Positions 27,901-38,046 of a stretch of 64,000 bases of DNA are shown piece after piece. Below the pieces are notes generated by a model, which was not told where the DNA came from, did no database searches, and saw only the letters and a program-made list of their open reading frames with translations. A program made the translations under genes and the position numbers. Position 1 is the first letter of the stretch. Each line of letters begins with the position of its first letter. Source of the stretch: Cristatella mucedo (lineage: Eukaryota > Bryozoa > Phylactolaemata > Cristatellidae); assembly GCA_009760855.2 (NCBI GenBank), contig WPIO01000010.1, positions 758,501 through 822,500 of the forward strand, in the 5' to 3' direction.

Positions 27901-30900
27901 GACTTACTCGAATGCTGGTATTAGCAACGACCGAGCTCCGATCGATGGACCAGGTGCACAGAAGCGATTGGAGAGCAGCACTAAGTGCATGGCTTTCGGG
28001 CGCTGGCAAGAGGTTTTCAAGCAGCTAGCAGCTGCCACGATATTGATTCGTGGCAGCTGCTACTGAGAGGAGCTCTGCTGCTGCTGCTGCTGCTCTCCAA
28101 GCAGCTTGAGTTCGGCAATGAGTCAAAGGCCAAGGGTTGGAGCACTGCTGCTGCTGCTGTTGCTTCTCTACTGACTGCCTGTGAACCGTCGACGAAAATC
28201 GGCAACAGGCAACATCAGCTGGCAACAACGCCAGCATGCTAACCTACTGCCTGCAAACTGCTATAGCAACACAGCTCTAGTCGCATGTCGATGTAAATAG
28301 CTGCATCATAGCACAGGCGTGTTAAGGCCACTGAACACAGCCATAAGTGGGCTCGAGCCGTTCGGAATGTGTAAAGTGCCTGGATAGAGACCAAGTCCTA
28401 TTAGGGTGCTATGCAAATCAAGTTCTACATATTACAGCCTAACTGCAGAGCCGGCAGCGGGCCGCCCTGGAATAGCAAGTAGCCAACAAGAAAGGGTGAC
28501 TGTGGCTGCCGAGTCTCGGCTCTCAACTATTAGTGCAGTGATTATTAGTACAGTGATTAGGCAAGCTTAGATTGGAAGTACCTAATCAATCAAGAGCTAG
28601 CTAGGCTGCAGGCATCCAGCTGCACACCAACCCTCCTCCCCTCCCCCAACCTGGGGCAGCTATGGGCTCCATGCCAATACATACTGCCAAAAAGCCAGCT
28701 GACTCTGAGTTAAGCACAATAACAGCACAATGTCAGCCTGAGCTGAGCACAACGGTAACAGGAGATGGAGTAGCTAGCTGGGCTGGCAGCTGCTGCACGG
28801 ATAATGCAGTGGCAGAGAGGCAGGTGCACCGATGGCAGAGAGGCAGGTGCACCGATGGCATGCCTCCATGCAGCTCTTCGTGCCGCCTGCCCACGGATGC
28901 AAGATAACGTCAGAAGGTGCAGCATCCACATCGAGCCGTCCAACCGAGCCATCCAAGACGGAAAGTAGCAGAACACGTTCAAAGCACGCAAGGGCCCCCA
29001 CCGCCTTTCTATCAAGCCAGCCTACGACACTCCAGTTCGGCAAGCTACTAGCAGTCTCAAGGTAGGACAGCTGGCTGGCTACCTGTCAGGGTCACGTGTC
29101 AGCCAGCTGATGCTCGAGGGCCACAGGCAGGCTAGGAGCAAGACCTGAAGCAAGACACCAATGGAGCAAAACATCGGCTGGCTGGCTGGCCAGCCACCAG
29201 ACTGCACTGCTAATTGCTGCGCCTGCCGGCCGTAAGGAGAGCTGATACCTGGGGCAGGAACAGGTGGAACAGGCCGAGCTGGCAATACACTGAATAGCCA
29301 GCAGAGGTCAAGCTAGGGGAGCAAGGCAGAGTATGCAGTAGGTGAATAAGCAGTCCTAACTAGAAGGCACTTCCTCCACGAGCCGAGTGGAGGAACTAGA
29401 GCTGCAAGTGGCTCCTAGACAGACTGTGGTTGCCAGGTCGAGACCTTTGCACAAGCCAGAAAGCCACACAAGTAATAATGACAACATTCCTAATGCTGTC
29501 ATTATGATTTGTGTGACCAATTCGTTTATGGTAATATTACATATAATATGGTTTTTGTAATATGGTTTTATTACAAACCGTTTATTACAAAACGAAAACC
29601 ATATTACATATAGTATTTGTATTCGATTTGCATCAAAAACCATATTATCATCATAATGACAACATATCCTAATGATGATGATAATGAAGATTCGGGCAGA
29701 AGGCAGACAATTAGGTGTGCCCAATTCGAACGACTGCACACGGCAGGTTCTTCGAGAAAGCAGTATGCATAGCAAAACTCGACACCCAGCATTGCAACTA
29801 AGGCCGAGACTTGTGCAGCGTTCACACAGCATGGCCAAAGGTGCATGCGATGTCAACCGTTATGACTAAGTATGATGGGAGACCACTAAAACTCTCTGGT
29901 GCTGCAGCTATCTCGAACGAATGCAAGTTGCAGGCCTGCTAGCCGAGGAGCTTATACAAATTTGTGTGAGCATGCCCAAAGATGGCTCCAGGCATCTGCT
30001 AATGGCCGCGGGCTTGTAAATAAATACAAGTTGGTTTAACAGCCTCTTTTATATAGAGACAGAAGAGCCTTTACGGCTATCACCACCACTTGCAGTGGCA
30101 ATAAATGATCGCGCACCACAGGATTCGAACCCACTACTTCCGATCGAGGTAGTGAAAAGCAACTGCCTTACCTTGTGTGCCATCACGGCTCACGTCTAAC
30201 CTCCAGTAGCAAGCCTATTCACGGCAGAAGACAGCTGGTAGAGACGTTGGGGCTAGCCATTGCACAAACTAAATTAAATGTTAACTGATTTAATAGCTTT
30301 GCAGAACAACAGGGGCATGTGGAAAGGTGCCGGTGTAATATGAATAATTATGGCATAAATAATAAAGAAATACTTGTAGAGCCCCAAGGAGACTTAAATC
30401 ACCTTCCAGGTTCTTCAAATATGCTGGATACTTCAACACTACATACATACATACCACAGTTATGTAGAATACGATGCAATAGCAAGCCATATTCCAAGTA
30501 ATAGGATTACAATAAACATGCAAAAGGTGTGGCTGGAAGATAAAAGGCATAAGCAGATGGAGGCCAGCAAACAAGATCAGCGTATATGATAAAAAAGGCT
30601 TACACAGCGCTAGAAACTGGTAACACTTGATAAGACTACTAGCTGGTCACATACTCAATAAGACGAGCATATGTGTTTTGTGGCTTTCCTTCGAAAAAAC
30701 TGCCAACTGGGTCTGGCCTATGGTCCAATATACAGCCTGCTTGCAAAGTTGTAAACTTCTGCACGCTCCCTGCAAGTGTGAAGGGATTACGAACCCAGGA
30801 AGCCTGCTAAGGGGTGGGTTATGGCTAGAGCACCAACAAACAGCAGATTGGCAATATGAGCCAAACTTAGTCACATCGTGAAAACGAAGCAAGCTATAGA

Positions 30901-33900
30901 GACCAAACATGTTTGTGCTACACTGGATGCAGAATTTTAAAGGACCAAATGAGCAGCTTGTGCACTGTTTATCAGCACAGGGTGTACAGATGTGAAATTA
31001 GAGCCAAGGGCATGAAAGGCATCCACTCATACATCCAATGCAAAACAAGCATGAACTACAGTCTAGTGGCTATCAGCAAGTTTTAACAGCGATATGCGCA
31101 GACATGGTAAAAAGCAGGGAGATGAAGCAGAAGCAGGCGAGTATTTACACAAATGAAACAGTAGGGGCCTAAAAATGTATGCGAGTGTGCACACCTCAGG
31201 CATCGCCAGTCCTAGTCTAACCAAACCAAATGCACAGGAGACAAGTTAATGTAGCTCTCACGTCCGGCTCTCAGCGATGGCCAGAGAACAATTATGGCGG
31301 ATGGTTAGACCTTGGCCGTAAGGATCCTCTCAGCAAATTTGTGCTGATGCTGGATGGACCATACGCCTGCTGACTAGTCGAAATTCGAGAAGATGCCACC
31401 CACTACAACTAGGCCTAGGTGCTGCGATTAGCACTGGTCTTCAGCATACAGAGCACCTTGCCAGCAGTAAATAAGGCCAGCACCAGACTGAGGCAGAGCA
31501 ATCAGTCAGCGATCAGTCAGCTTGAATTATACTTAAGCCTCTTGAGCTAAAGGCACTTCCTGGCAGCCAATTGTCTGCAGCAAGCATTGAGACAGCAGGA
31601 CACATTGCATGCTTACAGCACACATATGCTTGCCGCTCGCTGAGTTGTCATTGCATGCAGCGCAAACACGAGAGCCGTCACCTTTGGTTGTAATGCGATA
31701 GTGCACCCATGAAGAACAAGCAGACGACGGAAAGGTTTGCCAGTGCCAAGCTTCTGTGGAGCTTCCTAGCGTTGTGAGGTACGTTCACAGCATTCGAGAG
31801 CTCCAGGAAGAGCCAGAGCAGGGCCAGCGTGCTGGAGCCACCTGCACAGTCACGGATCGTGCTCACAGCATGGGCTCAGATCAGCTCTCTCGGCGGGAAT
31901 AAAAACAAGGGGCAGGAGTGTAGTGCCTGCTATTGCACTAGTCAGAATAGATATGGGCCGCGGCTAAGAAAAGTAAGCTTAATTACACTGCTCTGGCTTA
32001 TTCTTCGGAATTCGGACAAGTAACAGACATGGCAGTCGGCTTAAGGTAGATGACAAATAATACAAATAACGATACTAATAAAATAATGCATTTGAAAAGG
32101 ACTCTTACAGAACTAAATCTCCAATGCACTTTACAAATGCTGTAAAGAGCGCAGGTCAATTCGTCAGCGATAACATACAGTTTCTACTTAAGCACACGAT
32201 GCAAAATTCATCAGATGGGTGTTGAGCTTCTTTTTAAATGTCTTAAAATTGAGGATGTCGTAACGTGAGTCTGGAGTGAGCTCTAGGCTTTGGGTGCATA
32301 CGAACTGAAGGCACGGTCTCCTATGGATGTGAGGTTGTTTGAGGCACAGCTAAGCAGCTAAAGTCAGAAGAGAGCATAGTAAACAAAGCCTAATTACGAA
32401 GTTTTTAGGACCGGTAATTACGCAAGATAATTAAGGGACCTGGAAGTTGGTAACAGAACCTCGAAGTCGATGTGCTGCTTAATGCGAAGTCAGTGCAGAT
32501 CAGTGAGGAAAGGTTCAATGTGGCAGTTACAGCATTCCCGACATGCTGGGGACCCTGAACCCTACCTTGTGCAGACCCGACTGGGTGCATCGGGTTGCTG
32601 GACATGCACCTTTGCATCAGCCCATTCTGGTGATTGCCGACCTCTTTCGAGGTCAAGGACGAGTCCATCTGGCTTAATCCTGGCTGCCCTCATAAAGGAT
32701 ATAAGTGCGAACTCTCGGATCAGTTGCAGGAAAGACGGTGGCTCTGATTCAGCAGAGCTGACCGACTAAATCCAGTCAAGTAAATACAGCTGCACTCCCG
32801 ACAAAGGAAAGTTCACATGCGAGCGCCGGCCCTTTTGCTGCATCACTTGCAACCCTAAGTCATTCGCGTCTGACACGTCAGCATTTAGTAGCTCAAAACT
32901 TGCGTAGGGCGAACACTGCACCTTCGGTGGCCTGAGCTTGGCTTCGTTTACGTGCAATCTCTTGTCATAAATCAAGGCTGTTCACTGCCACCCGGTAGGC
33001 CGTCATTGTAACTTCCTCTCCACACTGAATGTTCGCTGCCACCCGGTAGGCCCTCAATGTAACTTCCTCTCCACACTGAATGTTCGCGCCACCCGGAAGG
33101 CCCTCATTGCAACTTCCTCTCCACACTGAATGTTTGTTTCTACGTGGAGCCCCGGTGACTTTGACGTAATATGGATGCTCCAATAACATGACCATCTCGC
33201 GATCGGGCTAAGTAGCTGGGACAAAATATCTTTAAAACGCATTAATCGCTAGGCGACCGAGAATGTAGACGAAAACTCCCGTAGGTGGTGCCTGTTCAAA
33301 CAGGTCACTCGCACAGCAACGATAGGGAGCTTTTGCAAACCATAAATCAAACGCGCACGTCGAATGCAAAGAAAAACCAGGACTGTACAAAGAAAACATT
33401 TTCTGAGACCGGCAGGCAACGCTATTTGTATCGGCACTGGTCCGACATCCAGCCGAAAAAACTGAGCAGACCACAGCTACGGGGGGGGGGGTGCTGGGGT
33501 GGTGGCCCGCCACATTACGCACTCAACCGACACTGCTAAACCCAATTTTCAGTGCGGACGGTGGGGGAGGAGTCGGCAAAAATCGCTGACACTGGCCAGG
33601 TCAATACCAAGCGAAAAGCAGGCACGCCGGCCCCCCCCCCCCGGCGCCGGCTGCCCCGCGGCGTGCGGCAGCGCGGCCGGCCACGGGGCGCAACGGCTCG
33701 GCCCGACGCTAAGCGGCCGGACTTGCGCTCTGACGGACGCACACATCGCGGGCCGGAGGCCGCGCTTCCGCTCAGAGGGCGAGCAGCTCTGTGAAGCGCG
33801 GCTGCAGGAGTGGGGAGGGCAGCGGCTGCAGATAGCCGCCGGAGCCCGGATAGTGCTACTTGCCACCCAAAAGGTATCCCGCGGCCGCCAGGTAGTGCTC

Positions 33901-33927
33901 AGTATTGGTGAGCCTTGCGTCGGCCAT
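21475..33927 (-). CDS. RGR/retinochrome-like opsin (seven-helix retinal protein)
   Basis: Opsins of the RGR/retinochrome/peropsin group bind all-trans retinal through a helix-7 lysine and mainly act as photoisomerases. Six exons join in phase to 273 residues: 33864-33927, 31682-31841, 26180-26289, 25953-26058, 25192-25360 and 21475-21687. Features in order: a very short N-terminus (about 10 residues); helix 1 (HYLAAAGYLLGG); helix 2 with SLALANLS; RWALGNLWC, where Cys83 is the usual disulphide Cys. At the end of helix 3 GEY (107-109) replaces DRY. Helix 4 ends in GW (144-145), then YEPAGYTC, where Cys157 is the disulphide partner. Helix 7 has PVFTK with Lys246 as retinal anchor, and HPLVY (252-256) replaces NPxxY. 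YEPxG, RWxxG and the 24-residue spacing between the Trp of WGEY and the helix-4 Trp match vertebrate RGR as I know it. The Glu181 counterion position is Ala153. Whether it signals is unknown. Confidence 0.85.
24325..24430 (-). repeat. L2-type 3' tail
   Basis: The reverse complement reads GCCTAGAAAGAGATTAAGTT, then CTCCGATG and an (ATT)n-rich tract. This is the same end as at 360-470. Confidence 0.75.
24535..24712 (-). mobile_element. tRNA-derived SINE (family A), best preserved copy
   Basis: The reverse complement begins AGCCGTGATGGCACACCAGG (box A) and carries the exact B box GGTTCGATTCC. It continues with GGTGATAGCCGTAAAGGCAC and ends AGAGGCTGTTTAATCAGCTA, then A-rich sequence. This copy can serve as the family reference in the window. 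Confidence 0.92.
24896..24969. repeat. (GA)n microsatellite
   Basis: An uninterrupted AG array of about 74 bases in opsin intron 5, preceded by imperfect GATAAAACAGAGA repeats. Confidence 0.98.
25192..25360 (-). CDS. Opsin exon 5 (loop 2, helix 5)
   Basis: The acceptor is TTGTCGTTGCAG|GG and the donor is ACTGCT|GTAAGT. It encodes VGYEPAGYTCTVIWYK, then helix 5 (TLFGFGVPLCISGVLALLLW) and a short third cytoplasmic loop (KNHKTRFDPFTA). Confidence 0.9.
25953..26058 (-). CDS. Opsin exon 4 (helix 4)
   Basis: The acceptor TTATTAG|CGCTCG was chosen over a downstream AG because it gives the same loop-2 length as RGR. The donor is GCTGA|GTGAGT. It encodes LAFLDRKDVSYDIQLLLAW and ends NGWA. Confidence 0.84.
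26180..26289 (-). CDS. Opsin exon 3 (helix 3)
   Basis: The acceptor is CTTTTCAG|ATGG and the donor is CGAA|GTGTAC, a weak one. It encodes WALGNLWCTVYTFM through LWGEYDR. Cys83 and Tyr86 fall at the bovine 110 and 113 positions, so there is no Glu113. Confidence 0.85.
26480..26625 (-). mobile_element. tRNA-derived SINE, degenerate
   Basis: The reverse complement has CTCTTAGTGGTGAAGTGCTT (box A region) and GTGGGCTTCGAGTCTTGCA (B-box-like), with a loosely matching tail. Confidence 0.6.
27340..27930 (-). pseudogene. Tc1/mariner remnant, N-terminal and 5' part
   Basis: The segment 27340-27500 aligns with the helix-turn-helix region of the 12.2-kb copy, with shared nucleotide blocks such as GTTCAGATGTTTCTTAATAA against GTCCAGATGTTTCCTAATAA. 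The flank to 27.93 kb matches the 12.48-12.66-kb flank (GAAATGGGCCAAAA, ACGAATGCAGTTA, AATGACTTACTC). A GGGGGGAGAGGGGGG stretch is inserted between. It is non-coding now. Confidence 0.8.
28026..28062. repeat. 15-bp perfect hairpin, 7-nt loop
   Basis: TAGCAGCTGCCACGA, loop TATTGAT, TCGTGGCAGCTGCTA. It lies directly before a (CTG)n-rich stretch in opsin intron 2. Confidence 0.9.
28345..28440 (+). mobile_element. L2-tailed SINE (family B), 3' part
   Basis: It has the B-box-like GGGCTCGAGCC, then TGTAAAGTGCCTGGATAGAG and TATTAGGGTGCTATGCAAAT, the L2-type stem-loop tail. The head is not recognisable. Confidence 0.75.
29465..29690. repeat. AT-rich imperfect palindrome (possible MITE)
   Basis: TAATATGGTTTT and AAAACCATATTA occur in opposite orientation around 29545-29650. 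AATGACAACAT-CCTAATG is repeated directly at both ends (about 29476 and 29657). This could be a small non-autonomous element; a clear duplication of flanking bases was not found. Confidence 0.45.
30030..30195 (-). mobile_element. tRNA-derived SINE (family A)
   Basis: The reverse complement has GCCGTGATGGCACACAAGGT (box A), the B box GTGGGTTCGAATCC, GGTGATAGCCGTAAAGGCTC and GAGGCTGTTAAACCAAC. It is well preserved. Confidence 0.9.
31682..31841 (-). CDS. Opsin exon 2 (helices 1-2)
   Basis: The acceptor is GACTGTGCAG|GTGG and the donor is CAAAG|GTGACG. 52 complete codons hold the end of helix 1 (TLALLWLFLEL), a polar loop with PHNARKLH, and helix 2 (SLALANLSVVCLFFMGAL). The family's helix-2 Asp is Asn57 here. 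Confidence 0.82.
32070..32760 (-). pseudogene. L2-like LINE 3' remnant (second family)
   Basis: On the minus strand the C-terminal motif SRYDILNFKTFKKKLNTHLM is followed by untranslated sequence ending in CATTTGTAAAGTGCATTGGA, an L2-type tail. The region to 32.76 kb is probably its upstream decayed part, but similarity there is weak. Confidence 0.65.
32980..33131. repeat. Minisatellite, 51-bp unit x3
   Basis: Units at 32980-33030, 33031-33081 and 33082-33131. Each contains CCACCCGGTAGGCC-like and CTTCCTCTCCACACTGAAT blocks. The third unit has lost one base. Units 1 and 2 are 17 codons long and open on the minus strand; this is probably coincidental. Confidence 0.93.
33864..33927 (-). CDS. 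Opsin exon 1 (start codon)
   Basis: It encodes MADARLTNTEHYLAAAGYLL and on into helix 1. Two phase-equivalent donors overlap: GC donor G|GCAAGT (end 33864) or GT donor G|GTGGCA (end 33867). The next exon joins in phase with either, and they differ by one Gly codon. ATG is followed by G and has a purine at -3. Confidence 0.72.
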
Positions 33928-34126
33928 GGCTGGTGAGCGCGAACGAGGTCGGTCGCAGGTCGAATGTAAGCACAGGCGACTGACAATGCAAGCGGCGGTG
34001 CGGCAGCTGCCCGGCGTAAGCGTCCCCGACAGCTACCGGGCCTGTGATATAACAAGGTCAACCTCATTATTTTTCTGCAGGTCAGGGGGTAGGGGTGGGG
34101 CACCTTTTTAAGAGAACGTATTTCGC

Positions 34127-34127
<1 letters not shown>

Positions 34128-34186
<59 letters not shown>

Positions 34187-34204
34187 GAGGGGGGGGGGGG
34201 GGGG

Positions 34205-34255
<51 letters not shown>

Positions 34256-34468
34256 GGGAGAGGGAGAGGGAGAGGGAGAGGGAGAGGGAGATGAGACAGA
34301 CGAGACAGAGACAGACAGAGACAGACAGAGACAGACAGAGACAGATAGAGACAGACAGAGACAGACGGAGACAGACGGAGACAGACAGAGACAGACAGAG
34401 ACAGACAGAGACAGACAGAGACAGACAGTGACAGACAGGGGCAGAGACAGAGAGAGACTGAGAGAGAC

Positions 34469-34543
<75 letters not shown>
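34128..34543. repeat. 415-bp compound purine tract with long G run
   Basis: In order: (AG)n to about 34182; a nearly pure G run of about 70 bases with a few A; (GGGAGA)n; (GACAGA)n with rare T and C; and (GA)n. Apart from the C of GACAGA and isolated T, the plus strand is all purine. The long Arg-Glu and Gly ORF here is an artefact. Confidence 0.98.
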
Positions 34544-34547
<4 letters not shown>

Positions 34548-34560
34548 TAAAGAGAGACCC

Positions 34561-34683
34561 ATGCTTAAGGCGCTCGCCTAACCAAGGTGAATGTATTTGA
34601 CCGACATCACGGTCTCAAGCCCCGTGGCTTGTGTGAAGCGCCAGAAGAAAGATTGAGTTCTCATAGAACACTATACATTAATC

Positions 34684-34685
<2 letters not shown>
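34561..34685 (+). mobile_element. L2-tailed SINE (family B)
   Basis: AAGGCGCTCGCCTAACCAAG (tRNA-like head) and TCAAGCCCCGTGGC (B-box position) are followed by TGTGAAGCGCCAGAAGAAAG and TTCTCATAGAACACTATACA. Confidence 0.75.

Positions 34686-34689
<4 letters not shown>

Positions 34690-34723
<34 letters not shown>
34690..34723. repeat. (TA)n microsatellite
   Basis: A TA dinucleotide array at the 3' end of the preceding SINE, where a simple-repeat tail is expected. Confidence 0.95.
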
Positions 34724-34730
<7 letters not shown>

Positions 34731-35276
34731 ATTCGCATCCATCTCAATGCTTGAAAGAATAAGTAAAGTTGATTTGCCTCCTTACCCAAAAGAGAGGTCA
34801 GCCAATAGCAAATAATGTACCCAGGCCTAACCTTCGCTGGGTGGAAAACCCACCCGGCAGAACTTAAGCACGGATCGTTTCAATTGTAGCTTCTTTCCCA
34901 AAACAGCAATTTCTTAATGCATTTTGCATAAGAAAACTCGTGATAACATCACCGCCTATTCTGTTTTCAGCTAGATAACGTAATTAAGCAGACGACCCGG
35001 GTAGGCTGAGCAATAGGAAGTAAGTCGACTCGCCCTGATTGTTTTATGGGAGTGTAAAGTAGCGAAACACAGATTGTCTTGTAAATCATTGCTTTGAGGC
35101 TGCAAAGACAACGCAGACCCTGAATATGACGATAGCTCAAACTCGGTTTAATTCTACTGGGTGGTTGCTGAAGCGTGCGGAAGCCAAAGCGGTTAGATTA
35201 AGACTGCTTTAAATTATCAGCGGCCCCTGAATTATAACGGTTGGGAGCTGTATATGTATCAGCCTATGGGTTAGAC

Positions 35277-37992
35277 CAGGGGTGTCCAACACGTGGCCCG
35301 TGGTCCACAACCCGGCCCGCCGAGGTCTTCTATGCGGCCCGCAACGTTATCCCAAAAATATTTGTCACCATGTTTATCGTTAATGTTTAATCATTACAAA
35401 CGGCGATATAAGGCGCTGTGATGAACTTACGCGCGCGTGAAGCGTGAAGGTGTCCGAATGGCTATTTTCGCGTGAAGGTAAAATAATCGATTTATTTTGC
35501 TAGCCTTCATGTGAACATTTTGCCGTGAAGGGGTAATATATTTATGCTACAGCGGCGCCAATACGATCACATTTATAACGCTTCCGCAAGCGGAATTAAC
35601 TGTTTCACACTGTGGATAGAAAAAAAGAGCCGTTTCTCAGCTGCTGCTGCACGAACTGGAATCAGTCACGTAGGTTTTTCAAATAACACGTATTGCTCAA
35701 CTTACTTACTAATACTAAGATATTGCTGTGATAAAACATAAATTAATCAATTCGTAACTGATCTGTTTTTTTATTTCACAGAGAAAAATGGCGGCGAATG
35801 TGAAAAAAAAAAAAAAAACAAAAAATTGACGCAGAAGGAAAACTTTTCAAAGCATCTTGGGCTGTAGACTATTTTGTAATAGAACGCTTTGGTAGGATAA
35901 TGTGCCTAATATGCCAAGAAACAATTGCCGTTGCAAAACAGTACAATGTTAAGCGACATTTTTCCACAAAGCATGGCGACAGGTACAACGGCCAGACTGG
36001 TCAACTTCGAATTGATCGCGTGAACTCGTTGAAACAGAGCGTAATCGGACAGCAGTCATTGTTTACAGCAGTCAGCAACAAGTCTGAGGCTTCAACCAAA
36101 GTAAGTTTTTTAATAGCTGAAACTATAGCTAAGCGAGGGGGAAAGCATTTTCCGATGGTGAATTTGTTAAGGAATGCCTCAAGCTGTTTACTGGTGTGGT
36201 CTGTCCAGAAAAGAAGTCAGGAGTAGAGAAAGTCAGTCTTTCTCATCAAACGGTTGCGAGAAGAGTTGACGAGCTCGCATCCAACATAGAAGAAAGTCTC
36301 ACTAAAAGACTTGCTGAATGCGAATTTTATTCTCTTGCGCTCGATGAATGCACGGACAATAGCGATACGGCTCAACTGTCGGTGTTTGTATGCGGAGTAA
36401 CAGGAAAGTTTCTCAAAAGTTTGAAGAACTGTTGGATATATGTTCAATGAAAGGCACTACAACGGGGAGGGATATTTTGGATCAGGTCAAGAGGGTTCTC
36501 ATAAAACTTAATCTTCCTGAAACTAAATTGATTGGTTTAACCACAGACGGAGCCCCTTCAATGACAGGTAGACACAATGGATTTGTATCTTTAATGATAA
36601 AACTAGTACCTCACAAAATTGTCAGTCATCACTGCATCATCCACCAAGAACAGCTATGTGCAAAGGTCTTGAGCATGCAACATGTAATGGACAATGTAGT
36701 TTCAACAGTCAATGTGATAAGGTCTCGTGCGCTAAACCACAGACAATTTCAGGCTTCCCTTGAAGAGTTGGGATCAGATCATCGTATTGTTATTTATTTC
36801 TGCCAAGTCCGTTGGCTAAGTAGGGCAAACACGTTAGCCAGGTTTTGGTCACTTCGGGGCAAAATAAAAACATTTATGACAGAAAAGGGAAAAGATGTTG
36901 GCTTCCTCGATGACCAGCAGTGGTTGAATGACTTGGCTTTTTTGGTGGACATGACCAAACATCTTGCAGATCTTAATGTCAAACTCCAAGGTAAGGATCA
37001 ACTGGTCCATAAAATGTATGAGTGTTTTTTGTCGCGTTTGTGCAAAAGCTGAAACTTTTCCGGAAACACTTAGATCAGAAGAAACTGTTACATTTCACAA
37101 CACTAGCAACAAGATCGCCTGAAACGCTGGCTCATATGAAGTACTCCACTCTTGTTAGCAAACTTGTTGATGAATTCGAAGAGAGGTTTCAGGATTTCCA
37201 ACAAAAATGCGAATGACATGAACATGATTAGTAATCCATTTAATATCGATCCCTCTGATGCACCTGATGAATTTCAACTCGAACTAATCGACATTCATAA
37301 TGACAGCAACTTAAAAACTGCTTATGATCAGCATGACCTTGTTACCTTTTACAAGCAGTATGTTTCATCAGAGTCTTTTCCTAACCTAGCCAAACATGCT
37401 CGCAGGTATATTGCACTTTTTGGCAGCACATATTGCTGTGAACAGCTTCTTTCCAGACTGAAAAATGTGTAAACAAAGACTCGATCCGTTCTCACAGATA
37501 AACATTTATCAGGAATCCTTAGAATTGCCACATCCACTGTTGTAGCAGATGTCGATTTTTTATGCAAACAGAAACAATGCCAAATATCTCATTGATGCCT
37601 GCAGTGCAGAAGACGTTGAATACCTGGGGCATTTAATTAATCTGAAGACATTAATATTATGTGACTCCTTGTCATGTAATTTTGTAAGTTTTATGAGTTT
37701 CTGTCTTCATGTTATTAAAATAAAAATTCAAAAGTAAAAGATTGGCCATAATATCTATCGAATTATTTTCCAGGACACATGATTAAATTTGTATTATTTA
37801 TTATTTTTAATTATAATTATGCTAAAAAATACTATTGTATTGCGGTTTATTTATTAAGTATAATAGTAATAGTCATACTAAATTACGATCTTATTTTCTG
37901 ATGCGGTCAACTACGCCAATTTACGTGTGGCCCCCGGACCTTTTAAATTTTTTGAAATGTGGCCCCCCAACGCAAAAAGGTTGGACACCCTG
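35277..37992 (+). mobile_element. hAT transposon copy 1 (ZBED/GTF2IRD2-like transposase)
   Basis: The ends are CAGGGGTGTCCAAC and GTTGGACACCCTG, typical hAT terminal inverted repeats. The transposase reads in order: a BED zinc finger (CLICQE, then VKRHFSTKHGDRY) at 35900; LSHQTVARRVDELA; the catalytic-core region (ALDECTDNSDTAQLSVFV, GLTTDGAPSMTGR); the insertion domain; and the dimerisation tail (FGSTYCCEQLLSRLKNV) near 37.45 kb. Frameshifts occur after the ATG (35789), at a G5 run near 36136, near 36415 and near 37205; all four are also in copy 2. A further 2-base insertion in a T run at about 37025 is private to this copy. The left flank GGTTAGAC and right flank CTATAGAG are not a duplication of each other. 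Oriented opposite to copy 2 at 44.2 kb. Confidence 0.95.
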
Positions 37993-38046
37993 CTATAGAG
38001 CGATTAAGTTCTCTGTGGGGGCTAAACAAACGTATTATTATTATGG
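37993..38046 (+). repeat. L2/SINE-B tail, distal half at inversion breakpoint
   Basis: CTATAGAGCGATTAAGTTCT, CTGTGGGGGCTAAACAAACG and (TTA)n form the second half of the family B/L2 tail. The missing first half is found at 46873-46910 on the other strand. Confidence 0.8.

Larger units (their letters stand above)
26290..31681. other. Opsin intron 2
   Basis: 5.4 kb without a recognised exon. It contains two family A SINEs, one L2-tailed SINE, a Tc1 remnant, a 15-bp hairpin, CTG-rich stretches and an AT-rich palindromic patch. Confidence 0.6.
31842..33863. other. Opsin intron 1
   Basis: It holds a LINE 3' remnant and a 51-bp minisatellite. At 33.6-33.85 kb there is a CpG-rich, GC-rich block that could be promoter-proximal, because it lies just inside the first intron. 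No exon was recognised. Confidence 0.55.
33928..35268. other. Upstream region of the opsin gene
   Basis: The region holds the large purine tract, an L2-tailed SINE and a TA array, then about 500 bases with no recognised feature before the first hAT element. No promoter motif can be named with confidence. Confidence 0.5.

Noticed and set aside
34095-34562. Long open frames of Arg-Glu/Gly (plus) and Leu-Ser/Pro (minus) repeats
   Set aside because: They are translations of the GA/G purine tract and have no independent coding evidence.
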